This document shows, in pieces, positions 1 through 12,830 of a stretch of DNA of 64,000 bases. The stretch's first letter is position 1; each line of letters starts with the position of its first letter. Where the stretch lies: contig NC_065920.1 of the NCBI RefSeq assembly GCF_024586455.1, positions 76,934,215 to 76,998,214 on the forward strand. Direction: 5' to 3'. This DNA is from Bactrocera neohumeralis. Its lineage: Eukaryota > Arthropoda > Insecta > Diptera > Tephritidae. The notes beneath the pieces were generated by a model, which worked only from the letters and a program-made list of their open reading frames with translations, had not been told where the DNA came from and did not search any database. The position numbers and the translations under genes were made by a program.

Positions 1-835
1 TAATTCAAAGAGGGTCGAGAACGCTTTGACAACGAACCACCTCCAGGGCGGGTATCAACATCGACTGATGATCAGCACGTCAAAAAAATAAAGAAATTGT
101 TGCTTGAGAATCGGCGAATAATAATCAGAGAGCTTAATATCATCGTTGGAATATCGGAAGCATCAGTGAAAACCATTTTGAAAGATGATTTGGGCCTATG
201 AAAAGAGAAAGCAGGAATGGTTCCAAAATCACTAAATTATTTTGATAAACAGCATCGCGTTAACGTCTGGGAAACAATGCTTTCCGACCACCAGGATGTC
301 ATGAAACGTATTACTACTGGCGATGATTCTTGGATCTATGCTAACGACAAGGTTGAGCCGAAGATTATGTTCACAGTCAACTTCGATTATCGAGGTGTAG
401 TGCACATAGACTTCCTTCCCACCAGCAAAGTATACCATTTCAGTCTTTTGCGCCAGACAATTCGTAAAAAGCGGCCGGAATTATGAGCCGATAACTCTTG
501 ATTTTTGCCCGACGATAAGGCACTGTTGCATATGGCATGATCTTTCGTGATTTTTTCGCTAAATTTTCAACCAATATCGTGCCGTCACCACCATATTCGC
601 TTGAGTTAGCTGCTTGTAACTTCTGGCTATTCAACAAACTCAAATGACCGCTTCGGGGAAACCGTTTGGAACCAATTGAAGACATTAAACACGTATTGGA
701 GGCTGTTTCGGAAATTGACTTCAAGAACTGTTTCAAGTGGGACAAGTGTATAGTTTGAGCGGGACGATATAGACGTTGAAAAATAAATAAATATTTTTAA
801 AATTATGAACAAAGTCTTACTGTTTTTCGTTCAAA
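1..835 (+). mobile_element. Mariner remnant, truncated by window edge
   Basis: The plus strand reads as a degraded mariner transposase. It has the N-terminal helix-turn-helix part (LLENRRIIIRELN), a stop, then a 217-486 frame with the first catalytic-aspartate region (RITTGDDSWIYAND). After a jump come RKKRPEL and further stop-ridden C-terminal sequence. The element begins left of base 1 and no 3' inverted repeat was pinned, so the right boundary is approximate. It is not active. Confidence 0.7.
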
Positions 836-839
836 GTAT

Positions 840-2540
840 AATAGTTAATTAGATTTATCTTAATATAAGTATATCCCAATCATGAAACAGAATATAGCAA
901 TGAAACAAGTGATTCTAAGGCTTATATTACAAGTTAATAAACTGCCAAATACGATTGGAATTCTTTCACGCTTCCATGTAATAATAAATCTTGAGTTCAT
1001 TCGCAATATTTTTTAATAAAAACCTAAAAATATCCCCCAAGCTTTGAAGCTAGCAAATTGCGAGAGTTTGACATGTTGTGTTACGCCTGAGCTTAGCCTT
1101 CCTTACATATTTATTTAAATTGCTACCTCTTTAACTCTTACGTCAATGACATAATTATTAGATCCTCCCAAAATTATCTTAAAAATATTTGTTAAAAAAT
1201 AATTACTATGCAGAACAATCCAAATTATACGCTCTCATTTACATAATCATCTCATACAACACCAAGTGACAACACAAGGCCACAAAACAAATGAAAGTCA
1301 GGCAACATCTTATAATTTAAACACATATGGCAGCGCAAATGAAGGAAGGCGCTTAAATGCCAAGTTTGTTTGCTCATTGCCGAGCAAATGTTGAAATATG
1401 AGCAAACTACTCATGTGAAAGCAGCGACCGCGCAAGGCCATTAACATACATTGGTATGCATGTATGTGTAAATGGATTGTTTCGTAACGGAACAAATAAC
1501 AGTAACCAATGTATTTGCAGGCATAACGCTAATATTTGCCAATGGCGAGCGAAATAATGGCGAATTATGTCAACGCAGATTTTCAGCGCATCAGCAAAAC
1601 AACAAAGCAGCAACAAAAACAAAAATAAAGCAATCCACCATAAACGCGAAATGTTGAACACACACACACAGAGTACAACAGCAATCGAAGTGACCTCGAA
1701 TTGGGAGCCGAACGGTCGTTGGTCCACTCATTGCCCCAATTTTCGCTGCCGCTGCCACCGATATGCCTGACGTATTTCACTTGTTCACTTATTTATTTTT
1801 AATACCCACCCAGCTACACACTTACATGAACCCACTCACACATATACACACATGCAAATCCTGGCTTTTATATGCATGTCTGCTTGTGCAGCTGCTCGTG
1901 TAGCGTGAAATTTCTATTCGCCAATCGAAATAAATAATTTCTGATTTTCTGAAAACCGTTACTATAAAATAACAACAACAAGAAAATTGTATGCATGTGA
2001 ATAAGTCAGCAAAGGCAATGTCAGCTGCCACATACAAATAGCAAAGTGCTGGAGTACAACGAAGGCTCTTTGACTTGCTGTGGAAAAAATGTGAAAATTA
2101 GGCGATTGTGGAGCTCGCGAGCTGAAATATTTGTGTTGATTTAAAGTTAGCTTAGGTTACGTAAGGTTGAATTTGTGATACTAAATGAACTGTAATGCTA
2201 GCTGAAAATGATAACTTTGTTCAACAGCAGGGATCCCGCACAGTGGCCTCTGTACGAACTGTCACATACCCGCTGATGAAAAAGCCAGGTCTAGCCTTTA
2301 AAAGAAGGTACAACAGAATTTCAACGGGCATATCCATATGATACTTAAATATATATTTCAATAACTTCATAAGATAGACCGGCCTGTCAACAATTTAAAT
2401 CGTACCTCTAGCCGGAATTGATGATTCAGAATATAGTAAATGACCTCTGAATCCCATCGATACCAAAAATAGGGATATACCCCTGAACAGGGTATAATAA
2501 GGAAGTCATCCAAAGAGGCCGTCACATGAGACGACCTCCT
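840..2540. other. Non-coding spacer
   Basis: AT-rich sequence with short CA and TA/TG runs near 1660-1672 and 1840-1860. The small overlapping frames show no domain or plausible splice context. Confidence 0.5.
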
Positions 2541-2559
2541 TAAGGTTGTAACATTGAGT

Positions 2560-3260
2560 GGGGAACGTACAGTGTTTGTCCGGAAAGTAATAGGACTTGT
2601 CCGCGACTGTACTTCAGAGCATGCTCGCACCGACTGGATTGGGTATAGGGCGCTCCTAGCTAACGCACGAGCCGCTGGTCAGTTGTCTTCGAGCCTCTGG
2701 AGAGTCAGGACAAACATTTTCGTGCGACGTGTTTCTGTGAGTGGTACAAGTCGAAAATGCAGTGGATGTGTGCCAAGAAATTTTGAACATGTGTGAAAGT
2801 GAACCCCGATTTTTGATTAACGTAATCACTGGTGACGAGTAATGGATCTTTGAGTCGGCGTCTCCCCGCCCAAAAAAGGAAAAAATTAGCAAATCTAAAG
2901 TGAAAACGTTGCTCATTGTCTTTTTTGACATCAAAGGCATCTTCCACCATAAATTTACTTCCTGGACAAACCGACTTGACGTTGACGCCTAACGATGAGT
3001 CAATCGGGTCCGATGGAAGTTGCAGCACGACAACGCCCCGGCTCACACCGCCTTTCTTTTGAATAGGTACTTAACCAAGGCCGGCATCCCAACGCTTCTG
3101 CAGCCGCCCTACACCCCAGATGTGGCCCCCCGGACTTTTTTGTTTCCTTGCCCGAAGAGGCAAGCATCTTGAGATGACATAGGGGATCCAAATAGCCTAT
3201 TTTGAAAGTTTTTAAAGAATTGTAAAGATTGGTTCAATAATTTTTTTTAAATAGACGCAG
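2560..3260 (+). mobile_element. Degenerate mariner copy
   Basis: The left end carries TTTGTCCGGAAAGTAATAGG (2575-2594), a mariner-type terminus as I recall it. Translated plus-strand pieces follow in transposase order: VITGDE then a stop, KSKVKTLLIVFFDIKGI, LQHDNAPAHTAFLLN and LLQPPYTPD. Frame breaks and stops separate them. No matching right inverted repeat was found. The same family appears inverted at 43860-44280. Confidence 0.7.
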
Positions 3261-3639
3261 TAATATAATGCGTGTTTAATAATTCGGGTCGATCCTCAAC
3301 TAACCTCCTGTTCTCTAAGGTTGGATCTATGTTCCTCCGGTGAGCTTAGTAACTATTCAGCAAGCAAACCTTGTAAGGCCGAAATCCTTCTTCCTTCTTG
3401 CCGAAAGCGGAATGCAAGAGGTTCACCGAACTATTTGCTCTGGGCAAGGTTCATCGCGTCGCTATGGCTTGACTGGCTTTTCAATAGGCTCACATTAGGT
3501 GAGATTTTATATCCTATCCGACCCCAAAGATGTAGGGAAGAAAGCGAGGTGTAACCATCTAGATATTTTCTTCTTAACTGTACATCTTTTACTAGACTGA
3601 CAGACATACTCCCCCACACAAGGAGGTAGAACGAAGAGA

Positions 3640-4850
3640 TTAACGCACTAAAAAGCGAGTGCCTTAAAGCGAAACACCTTTTCCCAAGACCTGTGCTCCC
3701 TGCTAGAAAAGGTGGTAAAAACGCGTTTCCCAACGCAAAGCAGCAAAGGAGCAGAAGAATACCATCAGTGATTGAAGCTTCGTCAATCGGCGAGGAGGAG
3801 GTAGTAGAAGCGGCTGAGAGATTCTGCAATGCAAGAGCGCTAGGACTTGAGGCCTCCCAAACAAGGCGTTTAAGATCGCAGTGAAACACAGCAACAAGGC
3901 CTTCGCTTATATTCCTTCTCGGTGTTTAAATGAAGCTGTTTTCCCAAGGGTATGGAAGAAGCAGCGCCTGGTTCTCTTTCAGAAACCAAATAAACCGGCA
4001 GGCGAGCCGAGTGCGTATCGATCACTTTGTATGATCGATACGATGGCTAAAGTATTAGAGAAGCTGAGCTGATATGCACAGCTGGAATGTCACCTATAAG
4101 GCTTGTCTAAAAACAACTTTGGTTTCATAGAGGGAACTAGGTGGATGCATAGCGATAAAAAATATTGCGCAGTTGTCACACTTCGTGTGACAGACTGCTA
4201 CTATATGACACCGATGCAGGTCCAAAACTCTACGTGGTGACAGATGGAGTACCGCAGGGGTACGTATTGGGTCCGTTACTATGGAATGTACTGTAAGACG
4301 GGGTGTTACGCCCTCAAATAATTGACTATGTGGACGGCATTGCTGTGATGATCGTTACGAAAGAACTTTCTCAAATTCAAAACCAAAAAAACGAAGTTTG
4401 AGAGACTACACGGGGAGACAGAGTTTTATCTGACGCAATTCCTGACAGGCCATGGATGTGTCAGGGAGTACCTCAACTGATTCGGCCACGATGATGACAC
4501 AAAATGTTCATTCTGCAGCATTGCCGATGAAAATGCCGAGAATATACTTTTATTCTGCTCGATATACGTAATCGAGAGAACCACCATCGAAGGAATAACA
4601 AATCAAAGAATGATGCCTGACAACATTATAAGTCATATGCTGCAATCAAAGCTGGTATGAGTGAAAGTGTGAAAGAGTTGGCCGCGATAGCGATAGATCC
4701 ATGAACTTAGGATAAGAGAACGGCAGCGAAGAAGCTTAAGACCAGCTGAATAATCTCGCAGAGAGTTTGTGAAGAGGCATTCTTGCCCAACTTGGTCCTG
4801 CGAAGTACAAGTAATACCTAACGGCGGTCCCGCAGATAGAGTTAAGGGTT
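3640..4850 (+). mobile_element. R1-like non-LTR retrotransposon remnant
   Basis: Plus-strand frames match reverse-transcriptase segments in order: VFPRVWKKQRLVLFQKPNKP (about 3940-4000), a VPQG block with a relic of the YADD box (about 4245-4345), and a C-terminal zinc-knuckle-like tail (HGCVREYL, CSFC) at 4400-4640. Large internal deletions and stops separate them, and sequence to about 4850 looks like its 3' UTR. The order resembles R1/TRAS-type LINEs; the clade call is by motif similarity only. The 3300-3640 stretch to its left is unassigned. Confidence 0.6.
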
Positions 4851-4867
4851 TAGTACGTAGGTAAACT

Positions 4868-5230
4868 TGTCCGCCGTCGCCCCGGGCGCAACTTCTTGGG
4901 GGCGGCAAAATGGTATTTAAAAACTCCAATTTGGGCAAAAATTCCTGCAAATTGTGTCAAAAGTGTACAAGATATGGGGCAAAAATGAGTTTTTTCTATG
5001 GCTTTTAATAAGATGTCTTGTAAATTTGCTATCAATTTCCTCAAAAACCGTATTGTGAGAGTTTTGGAACTTCAGAATTTGCGTGGCGTTCCTAAATTTT
5101 ATATACTTAATATCGAAGATATTTTGTAAAATTCACTTTTGTTCGAACCACCTCATGAAACTTGTAGGTAGGTAGATAAAGGGGGGCGGCAGAACATCCC
5201 CGGGCGCCCGAAGTTGTAGCTACGCCACTG
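4868..5230. mobile_element. Possible hAT-type MITE
   Basis: The right end, read outward, starts CAGTGGCGTAGCTACAACTT, typical of hAT-superfamily termini. A GC-rich inverted counterpart (CCCCGGGCGCAACTTC) sits near 4879-4894. The interior is non-coding. The left terminus and an 8-bp target duplication could not be established, so class and left boundary are tentative. Confidence 0.35.
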
Positions 5231-5234
5231 CCAA

Positions 5235-7615
5235 TCTCAGAAAAAAATATTAATACTGCGCATATTGAAACCGTTATTAATACAAATATAATTTTTTGTT
5301 GTAATGTATGCGAAAATTTAAGAATTTGTGTGTAACGGTAAATACTGAATGCATGCATGAACCCACAAAAGGTTGCAAAATATTAGCAGCTTGCTTGCAT
5401 AACTTCGGCAAATGAAGATGAGAGTGTGTGCCTGCCACCAAACACAAATACAAAAAAACGTCAAATAAAATAAAAAGTGAGCAACAACAATGTGCAGTAT
5501 TTGAATATTTCAGCACATGCTGATGCTGCCACATTTCATATTTATTCGCGATATTTTCACTTTACTTTGCAAGCGTATAACTGTGTGTATGTATGTGTGT
5601 GTGGCCTTGTGCGGCCTCGTATGCCACTGACTGCCTTCATTTTTATTTAAATTGGAGTTTAACGCCGCTTAATATGCAAACAATTCGCGGGTTTACAGCA
5701 ACAACAATAAAAACAACAAATTGAAACAACCAGTTCATAGCACAGCAACAACAAAAAAAAGACATTGGAAATCCTCCAATTCACACCGAGCCACAACTCA
5801 ACCAACAAAAGCAAAGCAAACAAAATATGCGCGCGTATTAAGAGTCGATGTTTGCAGCAAATCAAAATAACTGTAAATACGAGCGACGAAACAGAAGCAA
5901 AGCGAAAGCAACAGAATTCAAAAAACACAGCAAAAAAAGAGAAAAAGAGCAAAAGAGCAAAAGTATGGGCGAACAAATGACACGTCAGCCAGCTGGATGT
6001 GCAGCGGAGGCGAAGGTGTGTGTGTGTGTCAAATGTCACACAGGCGCCGCCGCACAACCGCAACCGCATGCGGTCAGTTCACACACACGCCCGGGCGACG
6101 AGCCATACGACACGAGGAGGACATCAGCCGTGCGCCCACATGTGAAAACGAAATGAAAAATTGACATTTAAATGGCGGAAATGTCTGTGGCAGGTCGCAC
6201 ATGCACACGCGCGCACACATGACGCACACGTACAACCAACAACAACCGGTGTTGCGCAAGGCAGCACGTAAGCGCCGTTGGCCGGCGCGCTGACATTAAA
6301 CGTATTAATTGCAACTGCTGCCGCCGGCAACATCCGCCACGCCGCTTCCGCTGCCGCACCACATTCCGCCGTTAATGAGAATGACATTGATGCCACACAC
6401 TGCTGGTTACTTGATATGCTTGATAGGTGCCCTCGCCGACGTATTTATGCACTTTGCCGACTTTAAGCTGCTTTACGGTTAAACGCGGGCGCTTAAGCCG
6501 CGAGCGCTGGCACAAGAAGCGCGCACTTGCCGCGCGACGGTTGTAGGTTCGTCCCCAAACGTTTTGAGTACACTTGGCTGCAGTATCCACACATGCAAGT
6601 GGCGTATAGCGCTTCAGAACCCACGTGTTGAACTCGGCGCTCCGCGTCAAGCAGCCGCTTTGTATAATTTATGCGCGCTTCAGTTGTGTTTCGAAAGTAA
6701 ATGAAAACACTGTGATTATTTTCTTTGGTTAAGTGTAATTGCAAGTTATTTTTATTAATCGCCACACACGCTTATTACGCATAAGCCGCACAAGGCCGCA
6801 GGCAGCACAGTCATAGCTGAGTGTGTGTATGCCGCGGCGCGCCTTTGAGTCATCTTAATTACAAGCAAATGCGATCTACGACATTTATGCACGGCTCATT
6901 TGCGGTTGTGAAATTAATAAGCAGAAAAACGAAATGAACGAAATGAGTATTTAAGCGGCTTTAATGGTTTCTGCGAGTTAAGTATAAACATTTTTCAATT
7001 CTCATTATACTGTTTGTATCCTTATTCTGTTATCCTTTGATTATTGGTTATGTTGGACGATGAAAAAATGTTCACTGAAAAATATTTATAAATCGGGTGT
7101 ATGTTTCAAAGAATAAAACTCAGCATAATTCAAAGTACTGTGAATTAATTTCAAGTAAAATCTCAAATGAATGCTTGAGAAAGGTGAGTAGGCAAGTGGA
7201 CTTCCTTAACTAATATACCTATAATCCTATCCAATTTAAAACTCGTAAGTCAGTTCTTCAATTCTTACGTTTGTTACTGAAAATGAATTAATGAAGTAAT
7301 TTAATTTTCTCTTCCTTGCACTTAAGAACTTCGTTCACCACGCCGCAACGCTTTATAATTCCCGCCAGGTTTTTGGGCTAGTTCAATGATAAAGAGAAAA
7401 TTATCATTTGCACCAATAGTTTGATACAAGAAATATAGTGCCAGAGATTATGCAAAATTTTTAGGGGTACCCTTCCGTTCATGTTGTGGCAGATGAGACC
7501 AAAAATTACAAAAACAAAATTGTTCCATCTAAGTACCGAATTGCGTCGGAGAATGTCCATAAAATCAGCGAGGCAGTAGATAGAGGGGCTATTGGAAAGC
7601 GCCTGCATATATTCG
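5235..7615. other. Repeat-poor non-coding block with GC-rich island
   Basis: TG/CA microsatellites lie at about 5580-5605, 6015-6030 and 6195-6235. Between about 5990 and 6660 the sequence is clearly GC-rich, which opens long chance frames on both strands. No transposon protein, splice-framed exon or RNA gene was seen. It could be cis-regulatory DNA. Confidence 0.45.
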
Positions 7616-7616
7616 G

Positions 7617-8860
7617 TAGGTGAAAAAGTCTTTTCCTATTTCTAATCAAACTTCAACATATTTTTTTTTAAAGCACTTCACAGGCTTCGCTTGAAACCAA
7701 TTTTACTTTATTAAGGGAGTTCGATGGTGCAAAGTCAGGGTCCTATGGTGGATGCATCAAAACCTCCCATCTAAGCTCTCACAGCTTTTGCCTTTCAGTC
7801 CCACCAAACACTCAGCATAACCTTTCGAGGCGTTAATCCTGGCCTTGCAACTATTTTTTGAGCTTCACCAAGCTTGGACCATCATCTTTTTCGCACATTA
7901 TTGTCGTAATTGATCCACTTTTCATCTCTTGTTACCATTCGCTTCCAAAATGGTTCGATTTCAGTTCGTTCCAGCAATAAATCGCAAATGTTAACTCGGT
8001 CCATTACATTTTTCACAAACAATTCATGTGGTACCCAAACATCGATTCTTTTCTTTTCGTAGCAGATGATTTTCGTGAACATTTTAAGGGGCTAAAAGTG
8101 ACGCATGAAAGTACTAGATTGAATGTTTCGACGTTTTATGGACGTAATAAAGTATATTTTTAGCTATATTAAAAAAAAAAAAATTTTACAAAAATATTGA
8201 AAAATAACGGAGTAATGTGCTGTCTGCGGAAATGCCAAAAAAAAAAGTGCCTCAACTGCTGGCATGATTCCGGTCGATTGAGTAGCTGAAACAAAAAAAT
8301 TCAAAATGTTTATTAAACTTAAATATATTTTCTATACAATGGACTACGATCTTTGAAAAATATCAAAAATTAATAAAATGGCGTAATTTTGAAAAAAAAA
8401 ATCGTTTTTTTACGAAAAAAATTGTCGTTTTTTTAATGCCAAATTGACAATTTTCAGCCAATCAAAAAGATCGTAGTCTATTGTATAGCAAATGTATTCA
8501 ACTGTATCCAGTTTTAATTTGAAGTCGATCGGTTAATTTCTCGTTGAGTTATAATGACAGCAAATTTGAAAAATGTCGTTTCTAGAAAAACGCGTTTAAA
8601 GTTTCACTTATATATGTTTGCACCTCTGAGCGGTCGCTATTTAGAACGCTGCCATTCAAAAACTATTTAAAATACGACCTCGCCGATTTCACAGGATATT
8701 TTTGAATATATAAGCTTTCGAAAAAAGCAAAAAAAAAATTTTTGTTTTGAAAGTGTCACACTGGTATAGCCCCTTAAGTGACGGTCCAGGTCAATCTTTT
8801 CCATAATTTCATCGACTAGACACTTATACGTTTATGTCCAGCCTAGGAGCTTCGCAGTAC
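7617..8860 (-). mobile_element. Irritans-type mariner, interrupted by a MITE
   Basis: The minus strand encodes mariner pieces on both sides of the MITE at 8088-8773. Upstream (8778-8830) is an N-terminal VDEIMEKIDLDRHL. Downstream (8082-7880) are IDVWVPHELFVKN and the first-aspartate block MVTRDEKW, with further degraded sequence to about 7690. The left border resembles the GTTGAAAAAGTCTTTTC terminus of this subfamily. Frameshifts and stops make it inactive. Confidence 0.65.
8088..8773. mobile_element. TTAA-flanked MITE, possibly piggyBac-like
   Basis: Both ends abut TTAA (8084-8087 and 8774-8777). The inverted termini are GGGGCTAAAAGTGAC and, from the right end, GGGGCTATACCAGTGTGAC. The 686-bp interior has no coding capacity and contains a second inverted repeat (TATACAATGGACTACGATC near 8333, its complement near 8469). 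A precise TTAA duplication is the piggyBac hallmark, but the terminal sequence is not one I can match to a named family. Confidence 0.7.
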
Positions 8861-8999
8861 AAAGAGCTAGATGATGGCTAATAGCGTTGACATCCATCCT
8901 GGCATGAAGCAAACCTCAGCTCGTATTAGTAATGGATCGCTATCTGGCATTGCAAAGGACCTGTGGGTTCATAAATGGCATGACATTTACAGCTGTTTA

Positions 9000-9570
9000 C
9001 GTTTTTGTTCACGATTTACAGGCCTTTTAACAGTTCTCGCATTGGTATGATCCCATGCTCGACCTTCTACTGAGGGGCAGCACTATTCAGTGGTACACTG
9101 ACGGCCCCAAAACACCGGAAGTCATTGGAGCAGGCATTGCGGACCGCATACTAATTTTGCAACCTTCTTTCAAGCAGAAGTATTCGCTATAATTCAGTGT
9201 GCAGAAATCAATCTCTATCGCAACTATCGCAACCCAGCTTGTTGTCAAGCGGCACCTAAAAGCGATCTCAACTTATGTGGTCAAATCTACTACTACAGGG
9301 AGGTTACAACCTGACAAGGTTTAGAGTTCAACGCCGAGACAAATTTCGTCTCCTTGTCATGCTCTGCAGGCTCAGAAAGCACTTATCCAACAACTACCGG
9401 TTTCGCGCCATGGAACGGGAAACTCTAGATAACCTGATTCTGGACTTCCCAGCAATTTGTAGAATCAGGCTCAACGCCATAGGATCCATCCTACGTGAAC
9501 AGGGATCACATCACCTCAGTCGCGGCCAGCAAGCTTCTAAACCGACTTTCATGTCCTTTATGTTAGGATA
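9000..9570 (+). mobile_element. LINE 3' remnant with RNase H relic
   Basis: Plus-strand translation gives an RNase H-like start (QWYTDGPKTPEVIGAG, about 9089-9140). Then comes a C-terminal tail with an ETLDN...FPAICRIRLNAIGS pattern (about 9420-9490), typical of RNase H-bearing non-LTR elements. The same tail recurs at 44300-44480. Stops and frameshifts are present; the left limit is uncertain. Confidence 0.55.
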
Positions 9571-10615
9571 ACCAACTCTTTGGCGCGAGCAAATCAGCTT
9601 GAAACCACATCTTTATATACTGTTATAATATGAAAACCCAATGTATAAATTTCTTTATTCAGCTAAACGATTTAAAATAAGAATTTCTTATTTTAGTTTG
9701 CCCAAAGACAAACCGAATATCTCTTTTCTGCCCTGCATCACTTTGCCGCTTCCGCATTATTTTGCTAATATAATATAATTAACTTTTGATAGATAAGCTG
9801 ACACTTGCCTCGGCTCGCACGCTCTGCTTGCCAACTTGCGCCTTACTTAACGCCTTTTCACTGAGTCCCTAGCGAGCGCCGCTTACAAATAGGTGCATAT
9901 ACATACGAGTATACATACTTGAGGCATCAGCATAGGCAGGCACGGGCCGTATTGCTGAAGTTTTTTATGTTGTCATTGTTTGTTTTTGTTGTTTTTGCAG
10001 TGAAAATGTGCAGGAGTGTGCGGCGAGTGGCACAACAGTTTATCACTTGATAATTGAATTAGTTGGCGAAGAAAAGCAACGCTGCTGGGGTTAACGATAG
10101 TTTAATAAGCTCAACAAACCTTTCACTTTAGGAGAAAAAATGTTGTCTCAACTTGGAAAAATCAATATAATTAACTTAAGTTGGTTAAAATGTTAGCCAA
10201 CGAAAGTAAGTGGCAAAACAAAGCAGGACGAGCATGCAACAAATTAAAGTTAAAATTGAGTCATTTTAGACATCATGAGCGTGGAGACAGAAAGCTCAAG
10301 CTCAGTAAATTTAACGAGCAAGCAGCTGAAATGGTTAAGACTCATCAGATTAATGAAGGCTTTGCTATTAAACCACTTTTCGCCTTAAGAACTTGTTTTG
10401 TTTGGCAGTGAAATTTGAATGGCTATTTGAACGGCTGAAATGAATATACAAAAGTATTTTTGCTCGCTCTTCTCTTTAAGATAGTTCTAAATTAAAACAA
10501 CTTTTTTCATAAATGAGGTAACGCTTAAAGAGATTTTAGTTATACGACATGTATGTAAAAACTTAAAATTTATAAAAAATATTTAAAAAAATTCTTATAT
10601 TATATATTCATTTCT
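9570..10615. other. Non-coding spacer
   Basis: AT-rich sequence. A 76-codon frame at 10181-10411 is Lys-rich and has no recognisable domain or splice context. Nothing further is supported. Confidence 0.4.
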
Positions 10616-10619
10616 TTAG

Positions 10620-11085
10620 TTAGTACTTTGTACTATATCCAGAATTTTTTATCACCGCTTTACATCTTCGCTGCATGCTGTCCACCAGTTTTTGACATAA
10701 GTAGTTCATTTGAGTTGGAATACCAAGCTATTTTGCTCTTGACATCATTCCATAAATTGTCTATTGGATTCAGATCCGGGCTTTGCGCAGGCCAATCCAA
10801 TACTATAAATTTTTCATTACCGAGGCAATGCTTTATTTACTTCATGCTAATTCCTCCAAAAAATTTTGCTTCGTTGATTCGTCTTCCTACAAACTTTCTG
10901 GACACGTCCACACCATATTCGTCGTTAACTTCGATCATAATTTCTCTGACTCTCTTAAAAGGTTCAGCTTTGCTTTTCCGTACTATGGTTTTGCTAACAC
11001 TAATATCGGTTTTACGTGATCTTAGTTTTCTTGCTATACTTTTGTTGACACAAGGTAAGCGGTATTTTTGAGCAGAGAAATCAGT
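10620..11085 (-). mobile_element. Tc1-like transposon remnant, internally deleted
   Basis: On the minus strand an N-terminal half (about 11070-10870) reads as a helix-turn-helix type transposase start (KLRSRKTDISVSKTIV, VSRKFVGRRINEA). It jumps to the C-terminal Tc1 signature SPDLNPIDNLWNDVKSKIAW at about 10790-10730. The central catalytic region between them is missing. Terminal repeats were not located. Confidence 0.7.
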
Positions 11086-11164
11086 TTCATAACGATAACA
11101 AGTAGATAGATGTCACATTTTTATTAATCAGCTACTTTACGATTAAAAAATATAGAACTAATGT

Positions 11165-11565
11165 TGGAGTCGGATTTGTCCATGGCTATATATAGTATAT
11201 AAATGATCAGCGAGCTGAGCCGATTCAGCCATGACCATCTCTCCGTATGTTATCTGTATATACGGGTAGCAGTCTCTCAGTTTTTGAGAAATCAATCTGA
11301 AATTTCACATTCATTTCACCTCAATTTGAACGAACGCCGATATCGCTATAGTATGTAGCTGTCATACAAACTGATTCATCAAAACGAAGTCTTTTTATGG
11401 GCAATTTTTATCTGACAAGCTAGATTCACGAAATTTGACACGGATTATTTTCTAAGGCAGTGGGCCGTATAGTTGAATCTAGTTGATTAAATTGTATATA
11501 AGATTCTTTTATGGTATGCACCTGTGAAGGGTATAAAAGGTTCGGTGCAGTCTAAATAAAGTACG
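11165..11565 (+). mobile_element. mini-me/Helentron-like element (TA-core-GTCY family)
   Basis: A (TA)-rich run is followed by AAATGATCAGCGAGCTGAGC, the core shared with copies near 39220, 46990 and 50310. A degraded GTCY tract follows, and the right end AAGGGTATAAAAGGTTCGG matches the terminus of the 39159-39799 copy. It is non-coding. Confidence 0.6.
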
Positions 11566-11569
11566 TTTT

Positions 11570-12055
11570 TTTTTTAAATATGTTTCAGTATAAAATTAAT
11601 TGGAATTTTATAAGTAACTTGTGGATCCGGCCACATGTTGCTGTGGTATACATTTTATACTATTATTTATATAATCAACTATTCAATACAGTGAAAATTT
11701 TATTTACGAATAAAGGCGAAAACGTTTTTGTCGGTATAAGAATCCAAGGGATTGTACTTGAAGTTTAATTTTGAATATGTTCATACAAATGAATTTCATT
11801 GGAAAAAATAACAAATGCAAGGTTGGTTTCTCAATGTCTGGTTACCAGTCTTTCTGTCCAGTTAATATAGTTGTCCATTTAATAGAGCTTTCACTGTATT
11901 TTTTATTTATGAATGCTTTTTACTATCCTATCTTCTAAGTTGGTTCGAACTGGACACAGTGTGCTAAATTTTGCTAAAATCGGTTCAGTAGTTTAGGAGT
12001 TCATCGCGGACAAACAACGTGACACGTAATTTTTATATATAAAGATGAACGTATA
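11570..12055. other. Non-coding AT-rich spacer
   Basis: No coding signal or identified repeat. The phrase at about 11985-12045 (TTCATCGCGGACAAACAACG) resembles the end of a dipteran repeat, but too little is present to call. Confidence 0.35.
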
Positions 12056-12059
12056 TTGG

Positions 12060-12500
12060 TTTCACAGCTACGTTTTCGCTGTTTTTTTATGAAAATGCAA
12101 TTTTATCGTAAGGAAATGATTACAAAAGTATTGGCAAAGCTTGCATACCATTACGGTAAAACTGTTCACCGTGAGATGCTTTCCAGGAAGCTATCTATTT
12201 TTCGATGTCGTCTTGTGAGTAGACCTGCTACTGAGCCAGACCATGTGCCATCGAACCGAACAAACCATAATCGGATGGTACAATATCTGGTGAATATGGC
12301 GTGAAGACTCGTCTCAATCGCATCAATTGAAGTTATTACCGGTCCTCAATGATGCTGAAGTAAGCTCTTTATGCATCTTACCGAGATCCTCAACGAGCAA
12401 CGTCTCCAATTATTGGTCTTCCCTTCAAGCGAACGGTCGTTAATATCGAAATCGGCGCCTGTCAAGCGACGAAATCAATCATGGAACGTTCTTTTTTGGG
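12060..12500 (-). mobile_element. Mariner remnant (N-terminal part)
   Basis: The minus strand contains a degraded mariner start (FDINDRS, then glutamine/leucine-rich helix-turn-helix sequence with frameshifts). At 12140-12230 it is nearly parallel to the copy at 18390-18500. No ends were resolved. Confidence 0.5.
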
Positions 12501-12645
12501 AGTTACCGATGTACTTCAGCAGCAGATTACTTTGAGTGAAAGCAGAAAATCAACTTTTCCCGCAAATAACGATTATTTGGTAAAAAATCTTGATAATTTA
12601 AAACAGTCGATTTTGTATTGAATATACGTCGAATGCAAATACTGA

Positions 12646-12830
12646 TAGTCGAAAAAGTCTCTTCGTATTTTGTCAACAGATGTATTTGCGGTCGTATATC
12701 TCCAGTACTACCAATGATATAGTGTCATACCATATAGTGTTGGAAACGTGATCAATTTTTTTTTGCGAAGCCGTCGTTTTGTGAAATCAGAAAAATCTTG
12801 CTCTCCGCCTGACATACTTAACAGAGGTTC
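12646..12830 (+). mobile_element. Mariner 5' terminal fragment
   Basis: The stretch opens with GTCGAAAAAGTCTCTTCGTA, a terminus shared in form with irritans-type mariners. It continues as the untranslated leader I associate with those elements (ending GTTGGAAACGTGATC near 12755). The transposase frame does not follow, so this is a truncated end. Confidence 0.4.

Noticed and set aside
3431..3889. 152-codon minus-strand ORF
   Set aside because: Its left part is antisense to the unassigned stretch and its right part antisense to readable plus-strand reverse-transcriptase sequence, so it is a shadow frame.
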